Part shown: positions 17,127-26,041 of the stretch, piece by piece
How positions within the stretch are numbered: the first letter of the stretch is position 1
How the letters are laid out: each line of letters begins with the position of its first letter
DNA from: Streptomyces sp. NBC_01717
Lineage (GTDB): Bacteria > Actinomycetota > Actinomycetes > Streptomycetales > Streptomycetaceae
DNA length: 64,000 bases
Direction of reading: 5' to 3'
Assembly: GCF_036248255.1 (NCBI RefSeq)
Contig: NZ_CP109178.1
Span: 1,736,001 to 1,800,000 of the forward strand
The notes under the pieces: generated by a model
Database searches by the model: none
What the model was told of the DNA's origin: nothing
Seen by the model: only the letters and a program-made list of their open reading frames with translations
Translations under genes and position numbers: made by a program

Positions 17127-18512
17127 TCACTTCCCGACCGACCTCCGTGCATCGGGGGCATCGGGGCGTAGTGACCTGAATGCGGATCTCAGTTCGTTGG
17201 TGAAGATGTCCGGCACTTCCCAGGCGGCGAAGTGACCACCGTTGTGGACCTTGTTGAAGTAGATGAGGTTGTGGTAGCTGCGCTTCGTCCAACTCAGCGG
17301 TGCCTGGTAAATCTCGCCAGGAAATACCGTGACGGCGGCCGGGATGGAGACCGAAACGGCATTGAAATTGTTGGCGTTGTTCTCCCAGTAGAGTCGGGCG
17401 GATGAGACAGCGGTGTTCGTGACCCAGTAGAGCGTGATGTCGTCGAGCATCTCGTCTTTGGTGAGCACTCGCTGGGGATGGCCGTTGCTGTACGTCCATG
17501 CGGCGAACTTGTCGTACATCCAGGCGGCCAGTCCAACTGGCGAGTCCGACAACCCGTACCCCACAGTCTGGGGACGGGTGACCATCATGGCTGAGTAGCC
17601 CGAGCCCGTCTTGTAAAAGGCAGCAAGCTTGTTGTAGGCCGCCTTCTCCTCGACGGACAGGCCGGCCGGGGCCGGGTCGCCGCAGTTGAGTTTCTTCGCG
17701 ATGTCCGCGGGCACGGTGGCCGGAAAATTGACGTGGATGCCGAGCAGGCCCGCAGGTTGCTGTATCGCCATCTTGTCCGAGATTACCGCCCCCCAGTCGC
17801 CGCCCTGGGAAACATAGTGCTTGTATCCCAGACGCTCCATCAATACGGTCCAGGCGCGCGCAATCCGGTCGGGACCCCACCCGACACTCGTCGGCCTTTG
17901 TGAAAAACCGTAACCCGGAATCGAAGGTATGACGAGGTGAAAGGCGTCGTCCGCACGTCCGCCATGGGCGGTAGGATTCGTGAGCGGGTCGATCACCTTG
18001 AGGAATTCCAGAATGGATCCCGGCCAGCCGTGAGTCAAGATGATCGGCAGGGCATTCGAATGACGGGAGCGGACGTGAATGAAATGAATGTCAAGCCCGT
18101 CGATCTCGGTCAGGAACTGCGGCAAGGAATTCAGCCTTGCCTCGATCTTCCGCCAGTTGTAAGCCGTACCCCAGTAGCGTGCGAGTTCTTTCATGGTCGC
18201 CAACTGGACGCCCTGCGTCTGATCCCGGACAGTCTCTCGGTCGGGCCACCGCGTCGAAGTGATCCGCCGACGAAGATCAACGAGATGTGACTCCGGAACA
18301 TCGATGCGGAACGGCCGGATGCTCTCGCTTCCATTCACGCCGACCGGCTTCTCGGACAGCCGGCTCATGCCGACCGGCTTCTCGGACAGCCGGCTCATAC
18401 CGACCGGCTTCTCGGGCAGCCGGCTGAAGGCTCCCGCGGTTGCCCCGGTCGTCGCAGCGACCGAGGCGAAAAGAAGCTTTCGTCGCGAGAGCCATCGGGA
18501 CGTCTCGGGCAT
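17127..18512 (-). CDS. Tat-exported epoxide hydrolase (EHN + alpha/beta hydrolase)
   Basis: 461 aa. A twin-arginine signal (LSRRKLLFASVAATTGATAGAF) is followed by an unusual linker of three decapeptide repeats (SRLPEKPVGM, SRLSEKPVGM, SRLSEKPVGV), then the epoxide-hydrolase N-terminal domain (IRPFRIDVPESHLVDLRRRI, YWGTAYNWR) and the alpha/beta hydrolase core. HGWPGS is the oxyanion region, GGDWGA carries the nucleophile Asp, and NGGHFAAWEVP carries the catalytic His. The family opens epoxides with water to diols. Export is unusual and suggests action on an external or envelope substrate. It is monocistronic. Confidence 0.88.
   Translation of the reverse strand: MPETSRWLSRRKLLFASVAATTGATAGAFSRLPEKPVGMSRLSEKPVGMSRLSEKPVGVNGSESIRPFRIDVPESHLVDLRRRITSTRWPDRETVRDQTQGVQLATMKELARYWGTAYNWRKIEARLNSLPQFLTEIDGLDIHFIHVRSRHSNALPIILTHGWPGSILEFLKVIDPLTNPTAHGGRADDAFHLVIPSIPGYGFSQRPTSVGWGPDRIARAWTVLMERLGYKHYVSQGGDWGAVISDKMAIQQPAGLLGIHVNFPATVPADIAKKLNCGDPAPAGLSVEEKAAYNKLAAFYKTGSGYSAMMVTRPQTVGYGLSDSPVGLAAWMYDKFAAWTYSNGHPQRVLTKDEMLDDITLYWVTNTAVSSARLYWENNANNFNAVSVSIPAAVTVFPGEIYQAPLSWTKRSYHNLIYFNKVHNGGHFAAWEVPDIFTNELRSAFRSLRPDAPDARRSVGK
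18341..18430 (-). repeat. Three tandem 30-bp repeats inside the epoxide hydrolase gene
   Basis: Units at 18341-18370, 18371-18400 and 18401-18430; the first two differ at one base and the third diverges at its end. They encode the decapeptide SRLSEKPVGM and its variants between the Tat signal and the EHN domain, in frame, so copy-number change would alter only linker length. Confidence 0.9.
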
Positions 18513-19109
18513 GAATGTCTCCTTGGGCTATTTCCGCATTTTCGGGCGACCGGTTTCCTCGTCGTCGGCAGTCGAAACCCGGCACGGAGCCCCTGCGACC
18601 CGGGGAACTATTCAACCCGGGTTCGAGTCGGAAACAGGGGGCATTGAGATGCCGGTGTTCACATTCTCGGCATTGCGGCCGAATGTCACGTTATTCACCC
18701 TCATGTGAACTCGCAACTCGTAGCTGGACAGCGCGGCCTGGCAGTCGCGGGTGGCCTGTGGACCGACGCACCATGCGTCTCCATCACCCGCCACGGCACA
18801 CCGATCGCATCGGCCGGCACTCACGCGATCGGCGCAGCATGTGCGACGAACGCCGCATCGCCCGCGGCCGATTCGCCCGCCGCGTGCCAGGTCCTGGGAC
18901 CGAACTGATGCCGTCCTCACGTGACTTCTTCGACCACACGATGCAGCAGGTGCGGGAGCTGGGCGGCACGGCCACGGCACGCGCGGAGGAGTACCAGGGC
19001 GCGTTGAAGGTCTTCGTGGAGAGCCGCGCTCCCTTGCTCAGCTCGGACAACTCACCGGTGGGGTAGGGGTACTTGCTCCGCAAGCCCCGGCACGCGGAGT
19101 CCGCCAACC
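18513..19109. other. Intergenic region with no convincing gene
   Basis: About 600 bp between two minus-strand hydrolase genes. The best reading frame is a 52-codon stretch at 18908-19066 on the plus strand (MPSSRDFFDHTMQQVRELGG), which is helical in character but lacks a ribosome site and recognisable homology. It may be a degenerate gene end. Nothing else is supported. Confidence 0.4.
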
Positions 19110-20159
19110 TCACGTGGCGCTGCGCTCACTCGCCTCGCGCAGATCGCGCTCCACGGCCCGGTGGTGCGGGGAGACCGGCTCCCCCTCCGCGCTGCCGGGC
19201 CGCCCCACCCGTAGCAGCTCCCGCCACCGTTCCTGGCTCCAGTCGGCCGGGGCCGTGGTGCGCACGAAGTCCTCGACCAGGGCGCGGAAGCGTGCGGGGT
19301 CGCTGTGGAAGGGGAAGTGGCCCGCACCATGGAAGATCTCCAGGCGGCTGCCGGGCATCGCCGCGTGCGCGCGGTAGGCGTGCCGGACCGGCACCACGCT
19401 GTCCCGCGATCCCCACAGCAGCAGTGTGGGCATGCCCTCCGCCAGGTAGCAGCGGTCGAGCATGGTCACCACCTGGCCCTGCCAGTCGACCACCGACCGC
19501 AGGGTGCTGATGAACGCGCTTCGTGACGTGGCGTCGGGGAGGGCGTCGACCACGTTGAGCAGCTCTGCGGCATCCTGGCCCAGATCGGTGTCGAGAAGCT
19601 TGATCAGTCGGGTGAAGAGGTCGACCTGGCTACGCATGCCGGGCAGTCTCAGCGCGGACAGCATGAGGTCTGCGCCCGGCAGCGACACCGCCCGCAGCAC
19701 AGGGTTGACCTCGCGCCCCACACCGCCCGTACTCACCAGGATCAGGCGGTCGGTCCGCTCGGGGAACTGGTACGCGAACTGCATGGCCACGCCACCGCCA
19801 AGCGAGTGACCGACCAGGGTGGCACGCTCGATGTCCAGCACCCCCAGCAGGTCGCGGATGCCGTTCGCGTATGCCGCCACCGAGTAGTCGGCGCGCGGCT
19901 TGTCGGACGCCCCGTGGCCCAGGAGGTCGGGGGCGATGACGGTGTAGCTGCGCGCCAGGTCGGGGATCAGGTCCGCCCAGGTCGCGGAGGAGTCGCCGAT
20001 GCCGTGGATGAGCAGGATCACGGGACCTTCTCCGGCGATCCGGTACGCGCGGCGGTAGCCGTGCACCACGTGGTGGCGCAGCGGTACGTCCTGCCCGGAC
20101 ACCGAGCGCAGGCGGCCCGCTCCGGGCGAGCTCGGTTCAGGTTCTGGGGCGCCGACCAC
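19110..20159 (-). CDS. Alpha/beta hydrolase
   Basis: 349 aa from a GTG at 20159 with GGGAGACG upstream. The complete catalytic set is visible: LLIHGIGDSSATW (oxyanion His-Gly), LVGHSLGGGVAMQFA (nucleophile Ser), LLLWGSRDSVVPV (Asp), and HGAGHFPFHSDPARF (His). There is no signal peptide. The cap region is short, as in esterase/lipase or haloperoxidase-like members; the substrate is unknown. The C-terminal 40 aa are a basic tail. Confidence 0.88.
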   Translation of the reverse strand: MVGAPEPEPSSPGAGRLRSVSGQDVPLRHHVVHGYRRAYRIAGEGPVILLIHGIGDSSATWADLIPDLARSYTVIAPDLLGHGASDKPRADYSVAAYANGIRDLLGVLDIERATLVGHSLGGGVAMQFAYQFPERTDRLILVSTGGVGREVNPVLRAVSLPGADLMLSALRLPGMRSQVDLFTRLIKLLDTDLGQDAAELLNVVDALPDATSRSAFISTLRSVVDWQGQVVTMLDRCYLAEGMPTLLLWGSRDSVVPVRHAYRAHAAMPGSRLEIFHGAGHFPFHSDPARFRALVEDFVRTTAPADWSQERWRELLRVGRPGSAEGEPVSPHHRAVERDLREASERSAT

Positions 20160-20439
20160 AGTCTCGTCTCCCGTCTGCTTCTCCCCGCTTTCTCCTCGAG
20201 CCTAGAGCTTTTGGCGCACAGGGGATTTCCGGGACGTTTCAGGCCGTGCGCGTCTGCTCGGCGAATTCGACCGGTCGGAAAGTGGAAGGACTCCCGTCGA
20301 ATCGGCATGGAACCACGTGCCCGCGAATTCCGTAACACGGACGTAGCAGTCGGGTGTTCTGCGCACCCCGTGATCACCCCCAGCACACCCGCCGCCGGGT
20401 TCCCTTCACCTGCCGCGGTTCTGTGCTTCTCCCGTACGC

Positions 20440-20559
20440 GTCCGGCTCAACCGCACGTACGCCGAGAACGTGTTCTTCGTGGATCAGCTGCGGGACAATC
20501 CCCAGCGCCGCCCCGTGGAGATCCATGCGACGCACGGCGACCCCCTCGATCTCTTGTGA
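20440..20559 (+). pseudogene. Coding remnant, C-terminal fragment of an unidentified protein
   Basis: Within the 443-bp gap 20160-20602 the plus strand reads VRLNRTYAENVFFVDQLRD then NPQRRPVEIHATHGDPLDLL and a stop, with strong Streptomyces codon bias but no start or upstream domain. It looks like the last 40 residues of a lost gene. The family is not recognised. The remainder of the gap holds nothing I can support. Confidence 0.35.
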
Positions 20560-20602
20560 CGGTGCGGGAGCGGGCCGACGGTATCGGCCCGCTCCCGCGA
20601 CG

Positions 20603-22720
20603 TCAGTCGCCGGCCCGAGTGCCCTTCACCTTCAGGTGTCGGACGCGGCCCGCGTTGTCGAAGGATCCGAAGCCCACCCGGCCCGAGGCGAAGACCGGGT
20701 CGGTGGCCGTGATCAGCGGGTTGCGGCTGCCGTCCAGGTAGACGGCGGTCTCACCGGTGTCGGCGCAGTGGGTGAGGCGCACCTTGTGCCATCCGTCGTC
20801 CTTGATCGCCGGAGGGGCGCCGTAGGTTCCGTTCCACTGGTCGTCGATCCGCAGCCGGTCGGCGTCGTTGACGGTGAACAGACCGTTGTGCGGGTAGATG
20901 GTGTTGTCGCTCGACAGGTGCGCGTACTGGAACCGGGTGTCCGACTGATAGTCCCAGATGAGGATGACGTCACGGTTGGTGATCTCGACGGGGGTGTCGA
21001 TCCGCACCTCCGCCTCGACGGAGACGGAGGAGTAGCGCGGGCCCGCGGTCAGGACGGCGTACTCGAAGGGGCGGCGCGGTCCCGGGCGGGCGACGCCCGG
21101 CTCGGTCATGATCGTCTCCCTTCGCGTGTACGCCCACTTGGCCGGGGTGACCGGCGCCCAGTTGTCGGGCCCGGTGGTGTGGGTGGTGGGGGTGTTGCCG
21201 ATCTCGCAGTCGGCGAAGGTGCGGGTCCCGGTCACCTTCCAGACCTTGCCGTTGGCCTTCGAGACGATGTACAGGCCGCCGCTGCGGTCGGTGCCGAAGC
21301 GCAGGTCGACACGCTGGTCACCGGCGAGATCGCGCATGGTGACCGTCTTCCCGGTGGACCTGTCGAAGAGCATCAGCTGTTCGAGCGGCGCGAGTTCGCC
21401 GCCGCGGTGCATGTCGCGGGTGTCCGCGGCCAGGATCCGGCCGTCCACGAGGTCGCCGAAGATGTACTTTCCGCGCAGTGCCGGCGCGTCCTTGCCGCGG
21501 TAGACGGAGCCTCCGGCGATGGCGCGGCCCACATCGGACCGGCAGTTCCAGTCGGCTCCCGGGTCGTGGTCGTAGGCGGCGACCGGGTAGGTGTAGCCGT
21601 ACTGGGCGTCGTCGGCGGGGAGGGGAAGGATGCGGGCGCACGGGTCGGTGGCCTTCTTGTCGAATACGAAGGGGCCCTCGCGCTCGCTCCAGCCGAAGTT
21701 GTCACCGGCCTTGACCTCGTACACCGACTCGATGGCGTGCTCGCCTATGTGGCCGAGATACATACGGTGGCTGCCGCCCGCGTCCCAGCTGAAGCGGTGC
21801 GGGTCCCGCATGCCTATGGCGTAGATCTCGCCGAGCGCACCGGGCTCACCGACGAACGGGTTGGACGCGGGGATGCCGTACCGGCCGTTGGCACTGTCAC
21901 GGCCCGCAGGGTCGATCCGCAGAAGTTTGCCGTGCGGGAGCGTCAGGTTCTGTGGCTCGCTGTTGCCGACGCCCTGCCCCCCGTCACCCACCGCGAGGTA
22001 GAGGAGGCCGTAGTCCTCGTCGTGAGGCCTTGCCGTCGGGTTGAAGTCGATCTGCTGAATACCGTGGACCTGGCCGGTGAAGCCGATACGCAGCACCTCG
22101 CGATGGGTGCCGTGGAAGACGGCCGCGGAAGGGTCGTCGGCGGTCCACTCGGTGATGATGCCGTGATAGGTGAGCGTGCCGGCCTGCCGGTAATCGGGAG
22201 TCTCGGTGGCCTGCGAGGCGAGCTCGGTATGGATGGTGTAGAAGCGCCCGTTCGTTCCGAACTCCGGGTGGAATGCGGCGTACCCGAGGCCCTGGCCGAG
22301 GCCGCGGCCCGAGAAGAAGTGCGGGAATGCCGCCTTGACGTCCAGGTAGGGGTGCGGGGTGCCCCCGGAGGTGCGCGTCGCGGCTCCGGGATCGGTGAGG
22401 TACAGGGTGCCGTTGAGGTCGGGGGTCGCCATCCGGCCGGAGCCGTCGGGGAGTTCGTTGATGGTGTTGATCCGGGCGTGGCGCATCAGGCGCGGATCCG
22501 TCGGCGTCGGCACGGGTTCCGACTTGGGGAACTGTGCGAACTCCTGCAGGACGAGGCCCGTCCTGGACTGGACGGGCTTCTGCGGAATGGGGTCGGTCAG
22601 GGCGGCTGTCGCCGCGGCGGGCTCGTCGGCACGGGAGGGCGCGGCGAGACCGCCCAGGGCGAGGGCTGCGCTGACGGCCACGGCCGCCCAGTGCCTTCGG
22701 TATGTACGTCGTGACGCCAT
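20603..22720 (-). CDS. Secreted PQQ-type sugar dehydrogenase-like beta-propeller with C-terminal LamG-like domain
   Basis: 705 aa from the ATG at 22720 (GAAGGGACC upstream). A signal peptide (MASRRTYRRHWAAVAVSAALAL, cleavage near SRA) precedes a six-bladed soluble-glucose-dehydrogenase-like propeller: FSGRGLGQGLGYAAFHPEF, YHGIITEW, YGLLYLAVGDGGQG, HGKLLRIDPAG, IYAIGMRDPHRFSWD, GDNFGWSEREGPF, YIFGDLVDGRILA. The C-terminal 200 aa form a concanavalin-like jelly-roll (VILIWDYQSDTRFQYAHLSSD, DDGWHKVRLTHCADTGETAVYLDG). The enzyme probably oxidises an external sugar; PQQ use is inferred from the fold. It lies 59 bp downstream of a LamG gene and is probably in one operon. Confidence 0.82.
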   Translation of the reverse strand: MASRRTYRRHWAAVAVSAALALGGLAAPSRADEPAAATAALTDPIPQKPVQSRTGLVLQEFAQFPKSEPVPTPTDPRLMRHARINTINELPDGSGRMATPDLNGTLYLTDPGAATRTSGGTPHPYLDVKAAFPHFFSGRGLGQGLGYAAFHPEFGTNGRFYTIHTELASQATETPDYRQAGTLTYHGIITEWTADDPSAAVFHGTHREVLRIGFTGQVHGIQQIDFNPTARPHDEDYGLLYLAVGDGGQGVGNSEPQNLTLPHGKLLRIDPAGRDSANGRYGIPASNPFVGEPGALGEIYAIGMRDPHRFSWDAGGSHRMYLGHIGEHAIESVYEVKAGDNFGWSEREGPFVFDKKATDPCARILPLPADDAQYGYTYPVAAYDHDPGADWNCRSDVGRAIAGGSVYRGKDAPALRGKYIFGDLVDGRILAADTRDMHRGGELAPLEQLMLFDRSTGKTVTMRDLAGDQRVDLRFGTDRSGGLYIVSKANGKVWKVTGTRTFADCEIGNTPTTHTTGPDNWAPVTPAKWAYTRRETIMTEPGVARPGPRRPFEYAVLTAGPRYSSVSVEAEVRIDTPVEITNRDVILIWDYQSDTRFQYAHLSSDNTIYPHNGLFTVNDADRLRIDDQWNGTYGAPPAIKDDGWHKVRLTHCADTGETAVYLDGSRNPLITATDPVFASGRVGFGSFDNAGRVRHLKVKGTRAGD

Positions 22721-22779
22721 GCGGGTCCCTTCGAGCTGGCGTGACAAGTAGGGAATGGACGATCCGGGGACGAGAGAGG

Positions 22780-23742
22780 TCAGTGGCCCCGCGTCATGCG
22801 CCGGTACTCCGCCGCCACCGCTCCGGCCGGCACCGGCCGGTTCAGGAACAGGAGGTCGTCCATCCGGCAGTCGCAGGCGTTGTTCTCCCGGGTGTTCTGG
22901 GGGAAGCTGCCGCCGATCTTGATGCCGCGAGGATCGGTGGGCGAGGCGCGGTGGGGCGCCGGCGTGGTGGCCAGTTCCCAGGGGTCGCCCGGCGTGACGT
23001 AGAAGCCGTCCAGGGGCTTGCCGTCGCGGTAGAGGGCGAGGGTGCCGTCGCGGAAGTCGAACGTCGCGGCCAGGTGGACCCATTCACCGCGGGGCAGCAG
23101 TTCTTCCCAGGGTGCGTCGGTGGCGAAGGTCTGGGAGGCGCCGCTGTCCAGGCGTCTCCCCAGCGCGACCAGTTTCAACTCGCCGTTGACCTGGATGAGT
23201 TCGAGAAGCGCGCGCACTGCGTGACCGTCGGAGGTTCCGGACAGTACGCCGGCCAGCCCGATCGCGTTGTAGCGGTCGCTCGGGTCGGCCGTGTTGGAGT
23301 TGAGGGCGGGATTGTCGCCCGTCGTCTTGAACCAGCCCATGACGGTGGCGCCCCGGGCACTGCGGAAGGCGTCGAGGGACGACATGCCCTCGGCGTCCCA
23401 GGCACCGGCCTTCCAGTCGTCGTTGCCCGCGGTGGCCGGGTTCTGCTGGCGTACCTGCAGGGCGGGCGAAGCACCCGGGTACGCCTCGTCGGCCACGCGC
23501 ATCGCGGAACCGCCGTTGATCAGACTGAGCGCGGTGCCGGAGCGTCCGATGTCGCGCTCGCGACCGGGGTCGGCTGGGTCAGGGTGCCCGAAGTCGTACG
23601 CCGCCACAGCCTGCGTCCGCAGCGGAGTGTGGAGGGTCGAGGGGCGGGCCGCGTGGGCCGGAATCGTGGCGGCGGCGAGTGAGGCGGTCGCGGCGAGCGC
23701 GGCGACGGCGAGTGAGTAGCGTCTGGTGCGGGGCGGTGTCAT
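22780..23742 (-). CDS. Secreted LamG/concanavalin-fold domain protein
   Basis: 320 aa from the ATG at 23742 (GGGAGG 6 bases upstream). A signal peptide (MTPPRTRRYSLAVAALAAT, cleavage after PAHA) precedes one LamG-like jelly-roll: AVAAYDFGHPDPADPGRERDIG, MGWFKTTGDNPAL, WVHLAATFDFRDGTLALYRDGKPLDG, and the end signature RMDDLLFLNRPVPAGAVAAEYRRM. These domains bind glycans or occur in polysaccharide-active systems. It is the first gene of an operon with the sugar dehydrogenase-like gene, behind a LacI-type palindrome. Confidence 0.82.
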   Translation of the reverse strand: MTPPRTRRYSLAVAALAATASLAAATIPAHAARPSTLHTPLRTQAVAAYDFGHPDPADPGRERDIGRSGTALSLINGGSAMRVADEAYPGASPALQVRQQNPATAGNDDWKAGAWDAEGMSSLDAFRSARGATVMGWFKTTGDNPALNSNTADPSDRYNAIGLAGVLSGTSDGHAVRALLELIQVNGELKLVALGRRLDSGASQTFATDAPWEELLPRGEWVHLAATFDFRDGTLALYRDGKPLDGFYVTPGDPWELATTPAPHRASPTDPRGIKIGGSFPQNTRENNACDCRMDDLLFLNRPVPAGAVAAEYRRMTRGH

Positions 23743-23795
23743 ACAGCCTCCCAGCGGCAGCGAAGGGGCAGCCGACCGAGGTCTCCCGGGCGGCA

Positions 23796-23807
23796 GAAAG
23801 CGCTTTC
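23796..23807. promoter_or_regulatory. LacI-type operator upstream of the LamG/sugar dehydrogenase operon
   Basis: Perfect 12-bp palindrome GAAAGCGCTTTC, 54 bp upstream of the operon's first start codon. The AAGCGCTT core is shared with the operators at 3610 and 3699, but the outer bases differ, so another LacI-family protein may bind it. Confidence 0.55.
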
Positions 23808-24602
23808 GTCCGCGTGCAGGGACCATGTAACTCCTCCGCCGCGACCCTGACAATGGGCGTGTACTTGCCAATTTCCTGGGCGCCGTCAGCGGCGGCGCGG
23901 ACCTCCTTGCGAACAAGGACGCAGACCCGCGAGCGCCCGTCAGGGCGCAGACGGCACCGGCTCACGGCGGCCTACGAGCACCTCGCTCCGAGTCCCGGCG
24001 GGTACGACGGGTGCGTGAAGCAGTCCGGTGGGCGACCGCGCGGGTGCCGGTTCACCCGCCGCGCCGCCTCGCGCTCCCACCTCAAGTCAGCTCGGAAGGA
24101 AGCCAGTTGCCCAAGATCCCGATCGCAGCCGCTCCGTCGCTCGTGCTGTGACCGCGAAGTTTCGCCGGGTTGGCGGTCGTGGCGATCGGATGTGCGGCGA
24201 CGTCCGATCCGACCGCTGGAGGTGCGGTGGCAGAGCCTGCCTGTATGCGCAGACCGACCGCCCAAGAAGGCCGGCGGCTGCAGCAGATCACACGCAGTGG
24301 CAGCACTGGCTCGGCGCGCGGCGTCCACTGAGGGGAACGCCGCTGCCGGCAGCGGCCTGACCCGGCTGGAAGGTGAGTCACCGGGAATCCTGACCGGGCC
24401 CTACAGCAGCCCACGCGAAGCCGGCGAGAGCGAAGACCCTTCCCGGCGGCGGCGCGTGGCCGACGGCGGTGACGGCAGCCGGATTCCCCTCACCTGCGCG
24501 GCTCCGGGCGAAGTACCGAGGCGTCCGGCGGTTGACCGCACGGTGTGGTCGGCACCTCCGCCAATCCCGGCCCAATGATGACATAAGGTGCATGGTAAAG
24601 TT
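23808..24602. other. Intergenic region, mostly without genes
   Basis: About 800 bp. Apart from a short transposase remnant near 24227-24331 and the operators at its two edges, I see no gene with a start, ribosome site and consistent codon use. Confidence 0.5.
24227..24331 (+). pseudogene. Short IS630-type transposase N-terminal remnant
   Basis: A 34-residue frame contains RRPTAQEGRRLQQITRSGS, which resembles the N-terminal helix of actinobacterial IS630 transposases (TAEEGxxLQxI...). It stops after about 35 codons and nothing downstream continues it. Confidence 0.35.
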
Positions 24603-24623
24603 CTAAGATGGTTGGTCATATTG
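24603..24623. promoter_or_regulatory. Candidate TetR operator at the tetR promoter
   Basis: A 21-bp segment reading CTAAGATGG-TTGGTCATATTG. It matches 17 of 21 positions with the site at 27135-27155 upstream of the alcohol dehydrogenase, in inverse orientation. It overlaps a TAAGAT -10-like hexamer and ends 17 bp before the regulator start. Confidence 0.65.
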
Positions 24624-24639
24624 CCATGAAGGAGTCCTG

Positions 24640-25212
24640 GTGAGCAGAAGGAGTGTGCGCGAGGAGATCGTCAACGCGGCGGTCGAGCAGTTCCACGCGC
24701 GCGGGTTCAACGCGGCGGGCGTCAAGGACATCACCGACAGCGCGGGGGTTCCGAAGGGGTCGTTCTACAACCACTTCGTGAGCAAGGAGGCGCTGGCCGT
24801 GGTGGCCCTGGAGCGGTACGGCGAGAGCCGCCGGCTCTCGGAGCTCACCGACGCGTCGGTCGATCCGCTGCTCCGACTGCGTCAGCACTTCGAATTCCTC
24901 CGTGACGAGAACACCGGCCGGGATTTCTCGCGCGGCTGCCTCATTGGCGGCTTCGGCACGGAGATGGCCGACCACAGCGATGTGATCCGCGAGGCGGTAC
25001 GGGTCAGCCTGGAGCGCTGGGCGCAGGCTCTCGCGGCTGCGATCACCCAGGCGCAGGAGTCGGGCCAGGTCGCGGCGACCACAGACGCGAAGACGCTCGC
25101 CCGGTTCATCCTCAACGCCTGGGAGGGGACGCTCATCTCCGCCCGGTCCGAGCATTCGGAAGCCTCCTACGAGGTGTTCTTCGACACGGTGTTCGGCACC
25201 CTGCTCGCCTGA
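24640..25212 (+). CDS. TetR/AcrR-family regulator
   Basis: 190 aa from a GTG at 24640 with AAGGAG 7 bases upstream. The N-terminal helix-turn-helix is clear (REEIVNAAVEQFHARGFNAAGVKDITDSAGVPKGSFYNHF), followed by an AcrR/NemR-like ligand domain (FLRDENTGRDFSRGCLIGGFGTEMA, RFILNAWEGTLISARSE). It is convergent with the alcohol dehydrogenase operon, and both promoters share a near-identical operator. It therefore probably represses itself and that operon and is released by a reactive small molecule, as NemR-like proteins are. Confidence 0.92.
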   Translation: MSRRSVREEIVNAAVEQFHARGFNAAGVKDITDSAGVPKGSFYNHFVSKEALAVVALERYGESRRLSELTDASVDPLLRLRQHFEFLRDENTGRDFSRGCLIGGFGTEMADHSDVIREAVRVSLERWAQALAAAITQAQESGQVAATTDAKTLARFILNAWEGTLISARSEHSEASYEVFFDTVFGTLLA

Positions 25213-25253
25213 GCACGTGGGGCGCTTCTCCGGTTCCACGACCCGAGAGCACG

Positions 25254-25295
25254 ACCACCGAGCCCCCTGCCGCGGACGGCCGGGGGCTCGGTGGT
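25254..25295. terminator. Bidirectional terminator
   Basis: Perfect 14-bp arms ACCACCGAGCCCCC / GGGGGCTCGGTGGT with a 14-nt GC-rich loop, between the convergent tetR gene and alcohol dehydrogenase operon. Confidence 0.9.
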
Positions 25296-25310
25296 GTAGT
25301 GCGCCGCACG

Positions 25311-26039
25311 TCATTCGAGCGTGATCTTGTCGAGTTCGATGGTGACGAGCAGCAGATCCAGGTTGGGCGTTCCATCCTCGTTGAGGGCATAGACCCGCCG
25401 TTCGGTCGGGACCTTGATCCCGTCGAACTCCCGGTACTCCGAGGGGTAATGCGCGGCGGGGCCGCCCGCGACGACCTCGGCGTTGTAGTCGTGCCGCTTG
25501 AACAGGCCGTCGCTGCCGATGTAGAAGGTCTGCTCCTTGGAGTGGGTCGCGACACTGTCGGGGAACGTCACCTTCAGCCGGCGCCACGTCTGCCCGTCCT
25601 CCTCCCAGGGCGTCAGCTCCTCGGTCGTGAAGCCGGGCATGGTGAAGGAGAAAGGTGCAGTCAGATACGTCCACATGGCATATCCGGCAAAGTACGCCAA
25701 CTGCAGTTCGTCCCACGGGGATTTGAGGACGTGTCCGGTGAAGGAGTCCCGCGGGTTGTCCCGTTCGGCCAATACCTCACCCGCGTCGGTCTCGATCGCG
25801 ACGCGCTGGGAGGTGAGGGCGGTACGCCGCCCCTCCTCCTTGATCGGGAAGTGGCTTGCGAACTGGCTGTGCAGGTCGACGCGGACATGGGCGTCGGCAA
25901 GGACACCTTCCTGCCCCTTGAGCCCCCACAGTGGTCCGCCGTTGCGGATGTGCGCGGTGAGGGATGTGAACGCGTTCCACCGATCGAGGCCGCCGTGCGC
26001 GGCGATGGTCAGATCCTTGAGGTTACCTTTCTCATTCAT
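25311..26039 (-). CDS. Conserved hypothetical protein downstream of alcohol dehydrogenase
   Basis: 242 aa starting MNEKGNLKDLTIAAHGGLDRWNAF. The sequence is mostly beta (GPLWGLKGQEGVLADAHVRVD, WRRLKVTFPDSVATHSKEQTFYIGSDG, VPTERRVYALNEDGTPN), resembling lipocalin-like or LolA-like barrels, but there is no signal peptide and I do not recognise a named family. It begins only 2 bp after the alcohol dehydrogenase stop, so the two are co-translated and should act on related compounds. Confidence 0.8.
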   Translation of the reverse strand: MNEKGNLKDLTIAAHGGLDRWNAFTSLTAHIRNGGPLWGLKGQEGVLADAHVRVDLHSQFASHFPIKEEGRRTALTSQRVAIETDAGEVLAERDNPRDSFTGHVLKSPWDELQLAYFAGYAMWTYLTAPFSFTMPGFTTEELTPWEEDGQTWRRLKVTFPDSVATHSKEQTFYIGSDGLFKRHDYNAEVVAGGPAAHYPSEYREFDGIKVPTERRVYALNEDGTPNLDLLLVTIELDKITLE

Positions 26040-26041
26040 TG

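Noticed and set aside
20354..22714. 786-codon plus-strand frame opposite the sugar dehydrogenase
   Set aside because: Antisense shadow: Val/Gly/Asp-rich, no ribosome site; the minus strand has a signal peptide and beta-propeller motifs.
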